A DNA stretch of 48,790 nucleotides, from positions 1 through 48,790 of IMG/VR virus record IMGVR_UViG_3300045933_000055; one strand, written 5' to 3'. Source of the stretch: a virus. The notes beneath the pieces were generated by a model. The model did not search any database. It was not told the DNA's origin and was given only the letters and a program-made list of their open reading frames with translations. The position numbers and the translations under genes were made by a program. This document shows, in pieces, positions 1 through 8,634 of this stretch; position 1 is the stretch's first letter, and each line of letters opens with the position of its first letter.

Positions 1-181
1 GACCGCGGAGTCCAACAAGATCCGCGTCGCCGTGCTCCGTCCCGTCCTGGCGGTCGAGCTGGCGAAGATCGGCTCGAGCACGAAGGGCATGATGGAGTGG
101 GAGGGAACGCTCGAGGTGCTCGCCCCGAACGCCATCGGCTACATTGATAGCTTGTGCACCGGAGTTGCCGGCTGCCCCTGA
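1..181 (+). CDS. Major capsid protein, C-terminal fragment (complete copy at 47707-48738)
   Basis: The reading frame enters at base 2 and ends with TGA at 179-181. It encodes the last 59 residues of the capsid protein, identical to the C-terminus of the complete copy at the other end. The fragment exists only because the contig is cut within this gene; on the circle it is one gene. The single difference from the other copy is silent (GGA versus GGC, Gly). Confidence 0.95.
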   Translation, partial: TAESNKIRVAVLRPVLAVELAKIGSSTKGMMEWEGTLEVLAPNAIGYIDSLCTGVAGCP

Positions 182-233
182 TCCATGAGCGAGTGCATCA
201 ACCACGTTGGCCGATTCGATGACGACGGCTACG
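1..233. repeat. Left copy of the 233-bp contig-end repeat
   Basis: These bases recur at 48558-48790 with 232 of 233 identical; the one difference is A at 106 against C at 48663, a synonymous glycine codon change. The repeat starts inside the major capsid gene and ends inside the HNH gene. That is an unlikely place for a physical terminal repeat, so it is read as overlap from a circular or permuted genome of about 48,557 bp. Confidence 0.95.
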
Positions 234-595
234 GCCTTGTCTGGAAAGATGGCCGTCAGTGGCGAGCGCATCGGCTGGCGTGGTGTGAGGCCTTTGGCAG
301 CATCGCCAAAGGCCTCATGGTGCTTCACTCGTGCGACAATCCGTCTTGCGTCAACATCGACCACCTTCGGTTGGGAACCGCGCAGGACAACCACAACGAC
401 CGGCGACTGCGAGAGCGATCGCCGTGGGGCGAGAAAACGAATCGAGCCATCCTTTCCGAGGATGACGTTGTTTGGATTCGCAAGGTGCGAGCGATTGGTG
501 TGATGAGCAGTAGGGATACCGCTCGAGCATTCGACGTGTCGCAGGGAGCTGTGCAGAACATCGTCAAGCGGCGCACTTGGCCGCATGTGGCTTGA
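185..595 (+). CDS. HNH endonuclease with C-terminal helix-turn-helix
   Basis: This 136-residue protein carries the HNH_3-type signature found in phage homing endonucleases: H48 and C50, a second Cys at 55, an N-x-D-H-L segment at 57-61, and a GTxxDNxxD run at 64-72. The C-terminal third (about 90-130) reads as a helix-turn-helix of the resolvase or NUMOD type that would contact DNA. It starts three bases after the capsid stop and is followed by a TGATG overlap. A free-standing HNH gene between capsid and tail genes is typical of homing elements in phage structural modules. It might instead help packaging, as some HNH proteins next to terminases do, but here the terminase lies about 8 kb upstream on the circle. 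Confidence 0.85.
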   Translation: MSECINHVGRFDDDGYGLVWKDGRQWRAHRLAWCEAFGSIAKGLMVLHSCDNPSCVNIDHLRLGTAQDNHNDRRLRERSPWGEKTNRAILSEDDVVWIRKVRAIGVMSSRDTARAFDVSQGAVQNIVKRRTWPHVA

Positions 596-723
596 TGTCA
601 GGCAGAGCGTGCAGGCACTGCGGCGGCGCGATCTTGGTCACGAAGACTAAGAAGACGCTGATCCTGGCCTGCACGCTCTGCCATCATCGAGAGACCAAGG
701 TCTTCACCTCCAAGGGGGGTTGA
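595..723 (+). CDS. 42-residue zinc-ribbon protein
   Basis: A short frame begins at ATG 595, sharing its A with the HNH stop codon, and ends with TGA at 721-723. The translation has two paired-cysteine knuckles, C-R-H-C near residue 6 and C-T-L-C-H near residue 30, about 20 residues apart, as in a minimal zinc ribbon. Frame and spacing suggest translation coupled to the HNH gene. No specific function is apparent; nucleic-acid or protein binding is usual for such knuckles. The small size keeps confidence moderate, but four well-placed cysteines argue against a chance frame. Confidence 0.65.
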   Translation: MSGRACRHCGGAILVTKTKKTLILACTLCHHRETKVFTSKGG

Positions 724-764
724 AGGAAGTGCGCCAAACCGGCGCGTGCCGTCGGTGCCAAGCC

Positions 765-1190
765 ATGCCGAACTACACCTTCAAGTGCGAAGCCTGTGGT
801 GATTCAGAACTCCAACGGCGACCCGTCGAAGAGTGCGAAGCCACCTTCGCCTGCGCCTGTGGCGGCACCAAGCAGCGAGACTTCGCCGCCGACTTCGCAA
901 CCGTCCAGTTCGACACCAGCGGATGCCGCGACCACAACGTGATCCCGCGCGAGAAGCGCGTCTACGTCCCTGGCTCGAGGGGTGACGCCGACAAGCGAGA
1001 GGCGAAGATCGCCGAGGGAGTCAAGCAGCGTCGAGAGCAGCTGCGCGATGGCGGCAACAAGGGTTCGGTCAAGCAGACGCACGCGATCCCTGCCGAGCTC
1101 TACCACGGCAAGATCCGCGAGACGAAGGACAAGCAATACTGGCAGGACCCGAAGAACGTCGATCGACACAAAGACTTCAAGGTGGGCTGA
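765..1190 (+). CDS. FmdB-type zinc-ribbon protein
   Basis: The ATG at 765 opens M-P-N-Y-T-F-K-C-E-A-C-G, the characteristic start of the FmdB/CxxC-SSSS regulatory zinc-ribbon family. A second knuckle, C-A-C-G-G, follows near residue 33. The remaining ~100 residues are charged and lack a recognised domain. The frame is open upstream to a GTG at 729, which sits behind an AAGGGGG ribosome-binding site, so a start 12 codons earlier is possible; family similarity favours 765. FmdB-like proteins are often encoded just before phage tail adaptors. The gene overlaps the adaptor start by one base. Confidence 0.65.
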   Translation: MPNYTFKCEACGDSELQRRPVEECEATFACACGGTKQRDFAADFATVQFDTSGCRDHNVIPREKRVYVPGSRGDADKREAKIAEGVKQRREQLRDGGNKGSVKQTHAIPAELYHGKIRETKDKQYWQDPKNVDRHKDFKVG

Positions 1191-2887
1191 TGACCGCAAC
1201 GTGGCAGGACAAGTTCGACCGCGAGGACGGGCCGATCGGCGCCAACTACACGATCGCGTGCGGTCTGGTTTCGATCAGCGACGAAGCGGTGATCCCGGTC
1301 GGACTCTCCGGCACGAGCCCGGAGACTTACCTGCCGACGCGCGAGAAGACGCAGGTGCTCTTCACGGCGTCCGCGATGGACAACGCCGACGCCGTGATCC
1401 GCGGCGTGTGGGCGCGCGACCTCGACCAGGTCACGACCGTCGTCGGCATCAACGGCGACCCGTCGTTCACGCTGCTCGCGCGCATGACGAAGGACCCGCT
1501 GATCGTCGATCTGCACGGCGACGAGGACCCGTCGTGCTACGACCAGGGCTACGGACTTCGTGTGACGTGTCCGCTCGATCGCTCGGCGCCGATCCTCAAG
1601 CTCATCAAGTTCTCGCCGACGCGGCGCGCGCCGAACCTCTCGCGGCCGTCGAGCATGGAGCCGGACGGCGCGACGGTGCTCGCGAGCATCACGCTGCAGG
1701 CGGCCGACCTGAACCTGCAGCCTGGCTGGATGACGCCGACCGCCACTACCGTTCCGTCGGGGCCGATGCCCTATCAGGGCTTCTGGCAGGACATGCGGCT
1801 TCGCATTCGCCGCGGTGAGTCCGAGGTGGTGCTCGAGGCCTTCCTCAACGACCGACACCTCAACACGCCGGTCTTGCAGTTCGTCGACAAGCAGGACCCG
1901 CTGTGGAGCATCATCGGTGTTCCCGGCTTCGAGTTCCTCTCGGCGCTCGACAACGTGCAGCCGGCCGGCGTCAGTCCCTACGACCTCGTTGGCACGCCGC
2001 TCATGCGCTGCAGCCTCTTCGCTGTGCAGACGGCGAAGGACTTCGTCAAGCCGACGATGCCGCAGCCGGACAACTTCTACACCTACGACGAGGTGACGAA
2101 GCGAGTGATCGCGCTCGTCGAGAAGAACGGCGACGCCAAATACACGGCGACGACGTCGGGGCAGACGAAGATGGCGACCTACCTCGGCTTCGTGTGCGAC
2201 GCGGAGGCCGAGATCATGCGAGCGGTCGGCTTCTGGCGTTGGCTGTGGCGCTCGAGCTCGATCTATCTGCAGAACGGCATCGCGGTCTACGAGCTGCCGG
2301 CCGACTGCGGCATCATCGACGTCATCCGTCCCGGCAACTACAGCGGCCCCGCGCTGTCGCGCGTCGAGTCGAAGTTCTTCCGCTCCCGCGTCGGCTCGGT
2401 CAGCGGCTCGAGCGGCCCGCCGCGCGTGTGGATCGACCAGGGCGAGTCGGTCAACAACCAGAAGCAGATCCTCGTGTTCCCGACGCCGTCGACGGCGACG
2501 CAGAACAACTCGCAGTCGACGCAGTTCCCCAACGGAGTCCCGAACGAAGTCTCGCTGCTCGCCGATCCCTACATCCAGGTCGAATACTACGCGCGTCGCG
2601 TTCGACCGACGGTGCCTTCGCAGCAGATCCCCTACATCCCGCAGGAGCACATCGACGTGCTGGTTTGGGGCGCCGCGGCGCACGCGATGATCCTCGACAC
2701 CGACGCCGAGAACAACGCGGCGACGTCGCGCGTCTTCCAGGCGAAGCTGGCGAGCCTCGTGCGCGAGCAGATGCGCGGCGCGACCAACGAGCCTGAAGTC
2801 GTGCGCGACATCACGCAGTTCGGCCCCGGCATCGGCATGCCGCTCCTGCGCGTCGATCAGCTGAACGGCTTGGGGTGGCTGCCGTGA
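1190..2887 (+). CDS. Head-tail adaptor protein with N-terminal jelly-roll domain
   Basis: The 565-residue product has two parts. Residues 1 to about 270 begin with a D-x-F-D-R-E-D-G-x-I-G-x-N pattern typical of concanavalin/LamG-like beta sandwiches. From about 295 to the end the pattern (Y-D-E-V-T-K-R-V, then an E-x-x-R-x-x-GFWRWLWR segment, then P-Q-E-H-I-D-V-L-V-W-G-A-A-A-H) resembles the helical T7 gp11/P22 gp4-like adaptors that sit under the portal. Its position, after capsid and before the nozzle genes, supports this. The adaptor portion alone would be normal size, so the beta-sandwich addition is unusual and could decorate the neck or bind a glycan. The family call is by pattern only. 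Confidence 0.6.
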   Translation: MTATWQDKFDREDGPIGANYTIACGLVSISDEAVIPVGLSGTSPETYLPTREKTQVLFTASAMDNADAVIRGVWARDLDQVTTVVGINGDPSFTLLARMTKDPLIVDLHGDEDPSCYDQGYGLRVTCPLDRSAPILKLIKFSPTRRAPNLSRPSSMEPDGATVLASITLQAADLNLQPGWMTPTATTVPSGPMPYQGFWQDMRLRIRRGESEVVLEAFLNDRHLNTPVLQFVDKQDPLWSIIGVPGFEFLSALDNVQPAGVSPYDLVGTPLMRCSLFAVQTAKDFVKPTMPQPDNFYTYDEVTKRVIALVEKNGDAKYTATTSGQTKMATYLGFVCDAEAEIMRAVGFWRWLWRSSSIYLQNGIAVYELPADCGIIDVIRPGNYSGPALSRVESKFFRSRVGSVSGSSGPPRVWIDQGESVNNQKQILVFPTPSTATQNNSQSTQFPNGVPNEVSLLADPYIQVEYYARRVRPTVPSQQIPYIPQEHIDVLVWGAAAHAMILDTDAENNAATSRVFQAKLASLVREQMRGATNEPEVVRDITQFGPGIGMPLLRVDQLNGLGWLP

Positions 2888-3810
2888 CGAAGTGGACCCC
2901 GATCCCGACGCGCCCTGCCGGCCAGCCGTGGCAGGGCATGGACACGACCGGCGGCCGTCTCGACGACGGCACCGGCAAGCAGACGCAGAACAGCGTCAAC
3001 GTGACCATCAACCGCGCCGACGTCCTGGCGAAGCGCAAGGGCTTCGTGCGCGGCCTCGCCGAGCGGTTCGGCACCGTGGTCTGTGGTCTGCACACCTACG
3101 TCGACAACTGCGGGCAGGAGTGGCTCCTCGTCGCGAGCGACGAAGGGATCTCGATCAGGCAGCCGTTCAACGTGCCGGTCTTCGAGAACGACGACAGCTA
3201 TCCGCTGGACGGCTTCGACGACGAGGACGGGATCAGCACCGACAACTGGCGCAACACGAGCCTCTATCTCGCCCCCGCCGGCGCGCTGCAGCGCGGCACC
3301 GGGAACTCGACGGCGCCGTTCGATGCCGCGAGCTACCTGCGTTGGTTCAAGGCCGCGTCGGCGCTCGCCTACGAGGTCACGATCCAATACGAGTTCACCT
3401 CGAGCGTCAGCGACGCGCAGGTGGCGAGCGTCACGATCAAGGGCTCTGGCGACTTCACGACCGGCCGGCGCCTGCAGGCCGACGTGTCGTTCACCGCCGG
3501 CGGCGACTACGTCGTGCACCTCTACAAGACGACGCCGGATGGAGGTCTCGTGCTGCTCGGCACGATCGACGTCGCGGGCAGCGTGACCGCGCCGAGCGGC
3601 TTCCTGAAGCTCGGCTATCGCCGGTCCTTCCCTCCTGGCGGCGTGGCGACCTTCATCCCGTTCGTCGAGGTGACCCCTTCCGGAGGGGCGCTGCAGGAGC
3701 TGGCGACGAACACGCTGACCGAACTCGAGGACACCGAACTCGGCGGCTTCTCCGGCATCGGCTGCTCGCAGTGGGCTTCGATCCTGCAGGTGACGGGAGG
3801 GCCGGTCTGA
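2884..3810 (+). CDS. Nozzle-associated tail protein (N-terminal part of a tail tubular B-like system)
   Basis: The GTG at 2884 overlaps the adaptor stop (GTGA) and has GGGGTGG upstream; a GTG at 2875 is an alternative. The product has 308 residues. The N-terminus (S-V-N-V-T-I-N-R-A-D-V-L-A-K-R-K-G-F-V) resembles the start of phage nozzle proteins (T7 gp12/P22 gp10-like), followed by one propeller-like blade (G-L-H-T-Y-V-D-N-C-G-Q-E-W-L-L-V-A). From about residue 100 a beta-sandwich follows, with no further blades. The remaining blades appear to lie in the next gene, so the nozzle may be split over two polypeptides. It stops in a TGATG overlap with that gene. Confidence 0.5.
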   Translation: MTKWTPIPTRPAGQPWQGMDTTGGRLDDGTGKQTQNSVNVTINRADVLAKRKGFVRGLAERFGTVVCGLHTYVDNCGQEWLLVASDEGISIRQPFNVPVFENDDSYPLDGFDDEDGISTDNWRNTSLYLAPAGALQRGTGNSTAPFDAASYLRWFKAASALAYEVTIQYEFTSSVSDAQVASVTIKGSGDFTTGRRLQADVSFTAGGDYVVHLYKTTPDGGLVLLGTIDVAGSVTAPSGFLKLGYRRSFPPGGVATFIPFVEVTPSGGALQELATNTLTELEDTELGGFSGIGCSQWASILQVTGGPV

Positions 3811-6800
3811 TGGTTCTTGGCATCCGCTTCCCGAAGACGCTCGAGTGCTCGGAGTCGCCGAACCCGGCGGTTCCTCTCGTCAACCGCGTCGGCCTGCTCA
3901 CGTTCTCGAGCGAGAACGGAACGCCTTACGCGGCCTCCGGCACGTCGTTCTGCGACGCTCCTGTCTGCCCTGCGCGCTACAGCCAGGTGCGCAAGGTGGT
4001 CTTCTGGATGAACGCGCGCTTCAACTCGATCTCCTCGCGCGCGCGAATGCGTGTGTGGATTCGACCTGAGGTCAGCGGCACGAAGGTTCCGGCTCAGATC
4101 GAGCTGCAGCAGGGGCAATCAAACGTCCTGCTCGGCGTCGGTGGGGTGTTCCCGGTCTCGAGCTTCGACGTCGGGCAGATGTTCGACAATGCTGGTGGAT
4201 CAACGGTCGATCCGCTGCCGATCGACACCGATCACCTCGGTCCTGCGGCGCTGATGAAGGTCGAGTTCGATCGCTTCGACGCTGGCAGCGCAGACTTCTT
4301 CGCAGCTTGGGACTCGGTCACTGATCCTGACACCTACATCTTCTTCGGCTTCGTGGTCGAGCGAACCGATGGAGCAAACTTCGTTGGTAGCGGTGGCGTC
4401 GCGAGTGCGGCGAACTACGGCGTCACGATCGTTCAGGCTCCGAGCTCGAACAACCGAACGACGACGCTGATCGCTGGGTATCCGGGTTGCCTCATGAACG
4501 GCGCGCTCGTCACGACGCCTGGCGGTGATCGACCGACGTTCTTCCGCTACGTCGCGAGCGAGTGGGACAACATCACGTCGATCAACGCGCTCGGCGTCTT
4601 GTTCCAATACACAGGAGGTGGAACGCTCACGCTCTCGTGGTCCGCTGACGTCTCTCGAGTGACCGCTCTCTCGCCGGAGGCGCTGACGGTCATCTCCTCG
4701 ACGTCGTTCTCGCACGGTCCAGCCGCGCTCTCTGGCGCGCGATTCATGTGGCGAGGCAACGACTTCCTGTCGCAGCTGCAGGATGGCGATCTGCTGACCG
4801 TGGTGCCGGTGCAGGTCAGTAGCGATCCGGTGAACAACAGCATGATCTGGTTCGAGATCGTGCAGGAGGGATTCACCAACACGGTCTGCCACCATCCGGC
4901 CGGCAGCGCGCTCATCAACGGCTACAGCACGGGCACGCCTTACGGGTCGCCGGCGACCGGCTACTTCGATCCGCAGTGGTATCAGAGCTTCCCCGACGAT
5001 CGCATCCTCGGGCGAAGGATCTACCTCGCCAACTTCCACTTCAACGCGGTCATCAACGTCACGTCGAGGCTCTACCTCGATGCCGACAACGAGAGTGACG
5101 TCACCGGTCTCGCGAGCGCGACGCTCGCCGGCATCACGCCGTCGCTGCCGTCGACGCCGGTCAGCGGCCTCGGCTACAAGAATCTCTTCGACACGAGCTT
5201 CTCTCCCGATCCGATCAACCTCGCCGGCACGCGGCGCCTGGTGTGGGGATTGCCGACGCCGAGCGGCGGCATGGACGAGGACTTCCCCGGCGACGGCGGC
5301 ATCTACTACGTGCTGTCGGTGCCGGAGAGCGAGATTCCCGAGATCGGCAACGTGTTCCCGGTCGGCGCCTTCAATCCCGAAGGATGCGCTTCGACGGCCG
5401 CCGGCCTCGGTGACCCTGGTGTGCTCGTCATCGCGAACGGCAGCCTGCCGCCGAAGAAGTTCAACCCGCTCGCTAGCGTGATCGAAGACGCTGGCATTCC
5501 CGCACCGTTCTGCAACGAGGACCCGCCTCAGACGATCGTCGACGATACGGCCGCGAGCCCCAACGGAGGTCTCGGGCTCGGCATCTACCGCTACCGCTAC
5601 ACGTTCCGCAACTGCTGCACCGGCAAAGAGAGCGACCCGAATGGCGAAGACATTGTGGTGGACACAAGTGGCGCGAGCCCTGCTGCACAGGTCACGCTCA
5701 ACTTCGCGGGGGTTCGCATTCCGGGCGATACGCAAATCTGCGAAATCTGCGTCTACCGCACGGTGCTCGACGGGGCCTTCCCGGTCATGGCGAAGGTGGG
5801 CTGCTTCGATCCTGATGTCGAATCGACGCTCGTCGACACCTTGAGCGACGAGGCGCTCGACTTCGAGAACGATGCGCTCTCGACGCTGAACGCGCCGCCG
5901 CCGTGCACGCCGATCGTCGTCGAGTTCCGCAACCGTCTCGCCTTCATGGGCGACATCCCACAGCTTTCTCCGGCAGGGACCGTCACGGTCGTCGAGGGAA
6001 GCGACATCGTCACCGGCAGCGATGACGTCGAGTGGGACCGTTGCCTCGAAGGCAAATACATCCAGCTCGAGGGCGACTGCCGGCCTTACGAGATCCTCTG
6101 CATCATGCCGCCGGAGCTCGGCACGTCGCCGCCGATCCGGCGCCTGCAGCTCGTCGAGCCCTACGAGGGTGGCAACCAGACCGGCGCGCTCTACACGATC
6201 TGCGGGCACCCGAACCGCGTGTGGTTCAGCGAGCCGTTCGAGCCGGAATACGTGCCGGCGTCGAACTTCGTCGACACCGAGCCTGGCGACGGCGATCGCA
6301 TCATGGGCGGCGTGTCGAACTTCGATTCGCTGGTGATCTGCAAGCGTCGCAAGACCTACGTCATGCGCTGGCGTGACAACCCGGTGCTCGAGGTGCCGTG
6401 CCCTGCGCGCGTGTCGAGCGACATCGGTTGCATCTCGCCGCGATCGTTCGCACAAATCGAGAGCGGCAGCGTTTGGTTGAGCGATCGCGGGATCTGCATC
6501 TACGACGGCCGTTCGGTGCAGATGGTGCCGGAGAGCGCCAACTTCGACGTCTTCTTCACTGACCCGGAGAACGAGAACTACATCCGCCGCGACACGATGG
6601 GCCGCTGCCTCGGCGCGGTCGGCGTCTTCTACCCGAAGCGTCAGCAATACCTGTTGCTGCTTCCGACGGTGGCGACGCAGCGCGGAGCGAACGTGCTGAT
6701 GGTGTGGGACACGCACCTTCGCAACGTGACGGTCCACAAGTTCTGCCAGGAGTTCCTGTCGATGACCGTTGGCAAGGACGAGGACGGCAACGAGCGCGTC

Positions 6801-7556
6801 TACGTCGGCGACACGAACGGCTTCGTCTGGATTCTCGACGTCGGCGATGCCGATGGCGTTGGCTCGCCTGGGCAGACCGGAACGGTCAGCGGCACGATCA
6901 CGTTCGGAGGCATCGACCCGGCGCTCGGCGCGAGCGTCATCGAAGATGAGACGGCTACGTTCATTGTTGGCGGTCTTCCTGGCCTTGCCGGTCTGTCTGG
7001 CGTCCCTGGGCTCTCTGCTGCTTTCAACGGCGACGACCTCGGCCTTGCTGGCGTTTGCGTGTTCTTCCGCGCTCGCGATGCTGCTCCCGACGATCCCTGG
7101 GACAGCCGACTCGTCTACGCCGCGACGGCCGAACGCTTGTTCGTGACGCCGCCGCTGGACGCCAACACCGACATCACGGGCTATGACTACATGATCGGCC
7201 CGATCGACTTCCGCGCCGAGTTCAAGCCGACGAGCTACGGCGACGACGACGCACTGAAGCGCAACTGGCGACAGATCATCACCTACGAACCGGAGGACGT
7301 GACGTCGACGATCCGCGTGCAGCTGGTGCCGGACTTCCAGGGCGAGGACGACGAGGAAGGAAGCGTCGTCGACGCCGAGGGCGAGGTCGGTGCAGGGCGC
7401 ACGTTCGACCTCAGCTACAGCCGCGGTCGCCAGCTCCGACCGACCGGGCGCCGGCTCTACAACTACGAGCAGCTCATCATCACGAACTTCGCGCCAAACC
7501 AACCGGTGCGACTCCTCAACCACCAGATGGCCGTCGCGCCACACACGAGCAAGTGA
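3810..7556 (+). CDS. Large tail nozzle / tail tubular protein B-like
   Basis: ATG 3810 shares its A with the upstream stop, with GGGAGGG just ahead; the product has 1248 residues. The first ~500 residues are beta-rich with no known family visible. A fibronectin-like stretch (Y-R-Y-R-Y-T-F-R-N-C-C-T-G-K-E-S-D-P-N) lies near residue 600. From about 800 to the C-terminus come blades of the kind seen in phage nozzle propellers: R-V-W-F-S-E-P, D-R-I-M-G-G, L-V-I-C-K-R-R-K-T-Y-V, and S-V-W-L-S-D-R-G-I-C-I-Y-D-G. It would form the distal tube that seals DNA and opens at ejection. It is larger than T7 gp12 and notably cysteine-rich. The gene ends in a GTGA overlap with the fibre gene. Confidence 0.6.
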   Translation: MVLGIRFPKTLECSESPNPAVPLVNRVGLLTFSSENGTPYAASGTSFCDAPVCPARYSQVRKVVFWMNARFNSISSRARMRVWIRPEVSGTKVPAQIELQQGQSNVLLGVGGVFPVSSFDVGQMFDNAGGSTVDPLPIDTDHLGPAALMKVEFDRFDAGSADFFAAWDSVTDPDTYIFFGFVVERTDGANFVGSGGVASAANYGVTIVQAPSSNNRTTTLIAGYPGCLMNGALVTTPGGDRPTFFRYVASEWDNITSINALGVLFQYTGGGTLTLSWSADVSRVTALSPEALTVISSTSFSHGPAALSGARFMWRGNDFLSQLQDGDLLTVVPVQVSSDPVNNSMIWFEIVQEGFTNTVCHHPAGSALINGYSTGTPYGSPATGYFDPQWYQSFPDDRILGRRIYLANFHFNAVINVTSRLYLDADNESDVTGLASATLAGITPSLPSTPVSGLGYKNLFDTSFSPDPINLAGTRRLVWGLPTPSGGMDEDFPGDGGIYYVLSVPESEIPEIGNVFPVGAFNPEGCASTAAGLGDPGVLVIANGSLPPKKFNPLASVIEDAGIPAPFCNEDPPQTIVDDTAASPNGGLGLGIYRYRYTFRNCCTGKESDPNGEDIVVDTSGASPAAQVTLNFAGVRIPGDTQICEICVYRTVLDGAFPVMAKVGCFDPDVESTLVDTLSDEALDFENDALSTLNAPPPCTPIVVEFRNRLAFMGDIPQLSPAGTVTVVEGSDIVTGSDDVEWDRCLEGKYIQLEGDCRPYEILCIMPPELGTSPPIRRLQLVEPYEGGNQTGALYTICGHPNRVWFSEPFEPEYVPASNFVDTEPGDGDRIMGGVSNFDSLVICKRRKTYVMRWRDNPVLEVPCPARVSSDIGCISPRSFAQIESGSVWLSDRGICIYDGRSVQMVPESANFDVFFTDPENENYIRRDTMGRCLGAVGVFYPKRQQYLLLLPTVATQRGANVLMVWDTHLRNVTVHKFCQEFLSMTVGKDEDGNERVYVGDTNGFVWILDVGDADGVGSPGQTGTVSGTITFGGIDPALGASVIEDETATFIVGGLPGLAGLSGVPGLSAAFNGDDLGLAGVCVFFRARDAAPDDPWDSRLVYAATAERLFVTPPLDANTDITGYDYMIGPIDFRAEFKPTSYGDDDALKRNWRQIITYEPEDVTSTIRVQLVPDFQGEDDEEGSVVDAEGEVGAGRTFDLSYSRGRQLRPTGRRLYNYEQLIITNFAPNQPVRLLNHQMAVAPHTSK

Positions 7557-8620
7557 CCGCCGATCGAACCTGTGACCTGGCTCCGTTCACGTCGCCTGTC
7601 GTTGCACAGATCGCGACATTGGATCAGGCTGCATCGGCGGTCGAGATTCTTGTTCAGAGCCTCGAGAACTTCCTGTCGCGCTTCAAGACGGCCGTCTGCG
7701 AGGACCTCACGCAGATCGTCGATGAATGCTGCGGCACAGACACGATCAGCTTCCTCGAGCTGACCGACACCCCGGAAAGCTACGCAGGAGCAGCCGGCAA
7801 GTTCGTGCAGGTGAAGTCGGCGGAAGACGGTCTGCAGTTCTTCCCATCGAGCTTCAGCGGTCAGGCCGGAAAGCCGGTTGTCGTCAACGCGACAGAGGAT
7901 GGCTTCACGTTCGAGTCGTTCCCTAGCGAGTTCACCGCTCTCGACAAGTGGATCAGCTACTTCTTCGGGTTGGTTGCTGGAACGCCGCTGCAGACGATCG
8001 GTCACGGTGGAGGAGCGTCATCGCCGACTGGAACAACGACAGTGCCGGCTCTGGCGACAACGAACGCATCGACAAGCACCTTCAAGATTCAGTTCGTCAC
8101 CGTCAACAGCACGAACCAGATTTGCTTCGTCATCTACACGCAGCTTGCGGTGGCGATCGGATCTTCGCAGGGATTCCACTGGCGAGCCGTTGTTGGTGGC
8201 AACACGACGATCACGAACCAGCGCGCCTATTGGGGCATGCGTGCGGTCACGACGAATCCGACGTCGGTTGACCCTTCGTCGCAGGTGAACATCATCGGCT
8301 TCGGCTACGACGCCGGCGACACCACGCTCCACGTCTTCCACAACGACAACGCAGGAACGGCGACCGACATCCCGCTCGGTGCCAACTTCCCCGTTGCAAC
8401 CGGCGAGCTCTTCGAGTTGACGCTCGACTGCGAGCCTGGATCGAACGAAGTCGTCTACACGATCACGCGGCTCAACACCGGGGACACGGCGAGCGGCACG
8501 ATCACAACCGACTTGCCGGCGACGACGCAGTTCCTCTCGGATGTCTTTTGGGTCGCGACCGCTGGCACAGCTGGCGCCGCGCAGATGTGGTTCACGAGTC
8601 GATTCCTTGGGCAGTTCTGA
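7553..8620 (+). CDS. Tail fibre / receptor-binding protein
   Basis: GTG 7553 overlaps the nozzle stop; the product has 355 residues. Residues about 66-96 contain F-L-E-L-T-D-T-P-x-S-Y-A-G-A-A-G-K, followed by V-x-S-A-E-D-G-L-x-F, the collagen-free repeat found in many phage fibres. A second, degenerate copy (G-Q-A-G-K-P-V-V-V-N-A-T-E-D-G-F) follows at about 100. The C-terminal ~200 residues are rich in Thr, Gly and aromatics, with a W-x-x-R...Y-W-G-M-R-A pattern typical of a beta-sandwich head of trimeric fibres. It is likely attached to the nozzle or adaptor and recognises the host surface. The short length suggests a compact fibre. Confidence 0.65.
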   Translation: MTADRTCDLAPFTSPVVAQIATLDQAASAVEILVQSLENFLSRFKTAVCEDLTQIVDECCGTDTISFLELTDTPESYAGAAGKFVQVKSAEDGLQFFPSSFSGQAGKPVVVNATEDGFTFESFPSEFTALDKWISYFFGLVAGTPLQTIGHGGGASSPTGTTTVPALATTNASTSTFKIQFVTVNSTNQICFVIYTQLAVAIGSSQGFHWRAVVGGNTTITNQRAYWGMRAVTTNPTSVDPSSQVNIIGFGYDAGDTTLHVFHNDNAGTATDIPLGANFPVATGELFELTLDCEPGSNEVVYTITRLNTGDTASGTITTDLPATTQFLSDVFWVATAGTAGAAQMWFTSRFLGQF

Positions 8621-8634
8621 AGTAGGATCAAACC

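Noticed and set aside
1-233. True direct terminal repeat as in T7
   Set aside because: The repeat starts and ends inside the capsid and HNH genes and is not perfectly identical; circular or permuted overlap is simpler.
720-764. TTG start for the FmdB-like gene
   Set aside because: The Shine-Dalgarno is too close to the TTG, and the family start is at ATG 765; a GTG at 729 is a better alternative than the TTG.
2892-3809. Upstream extension of the 1248-residue nozzle frame
   Set aside because: The extension is Arg/Ala-rich shadow of the overlapping 308-residue gene; the ATG at 3810 has a TGATG overlap and a good GGGAGGG site.
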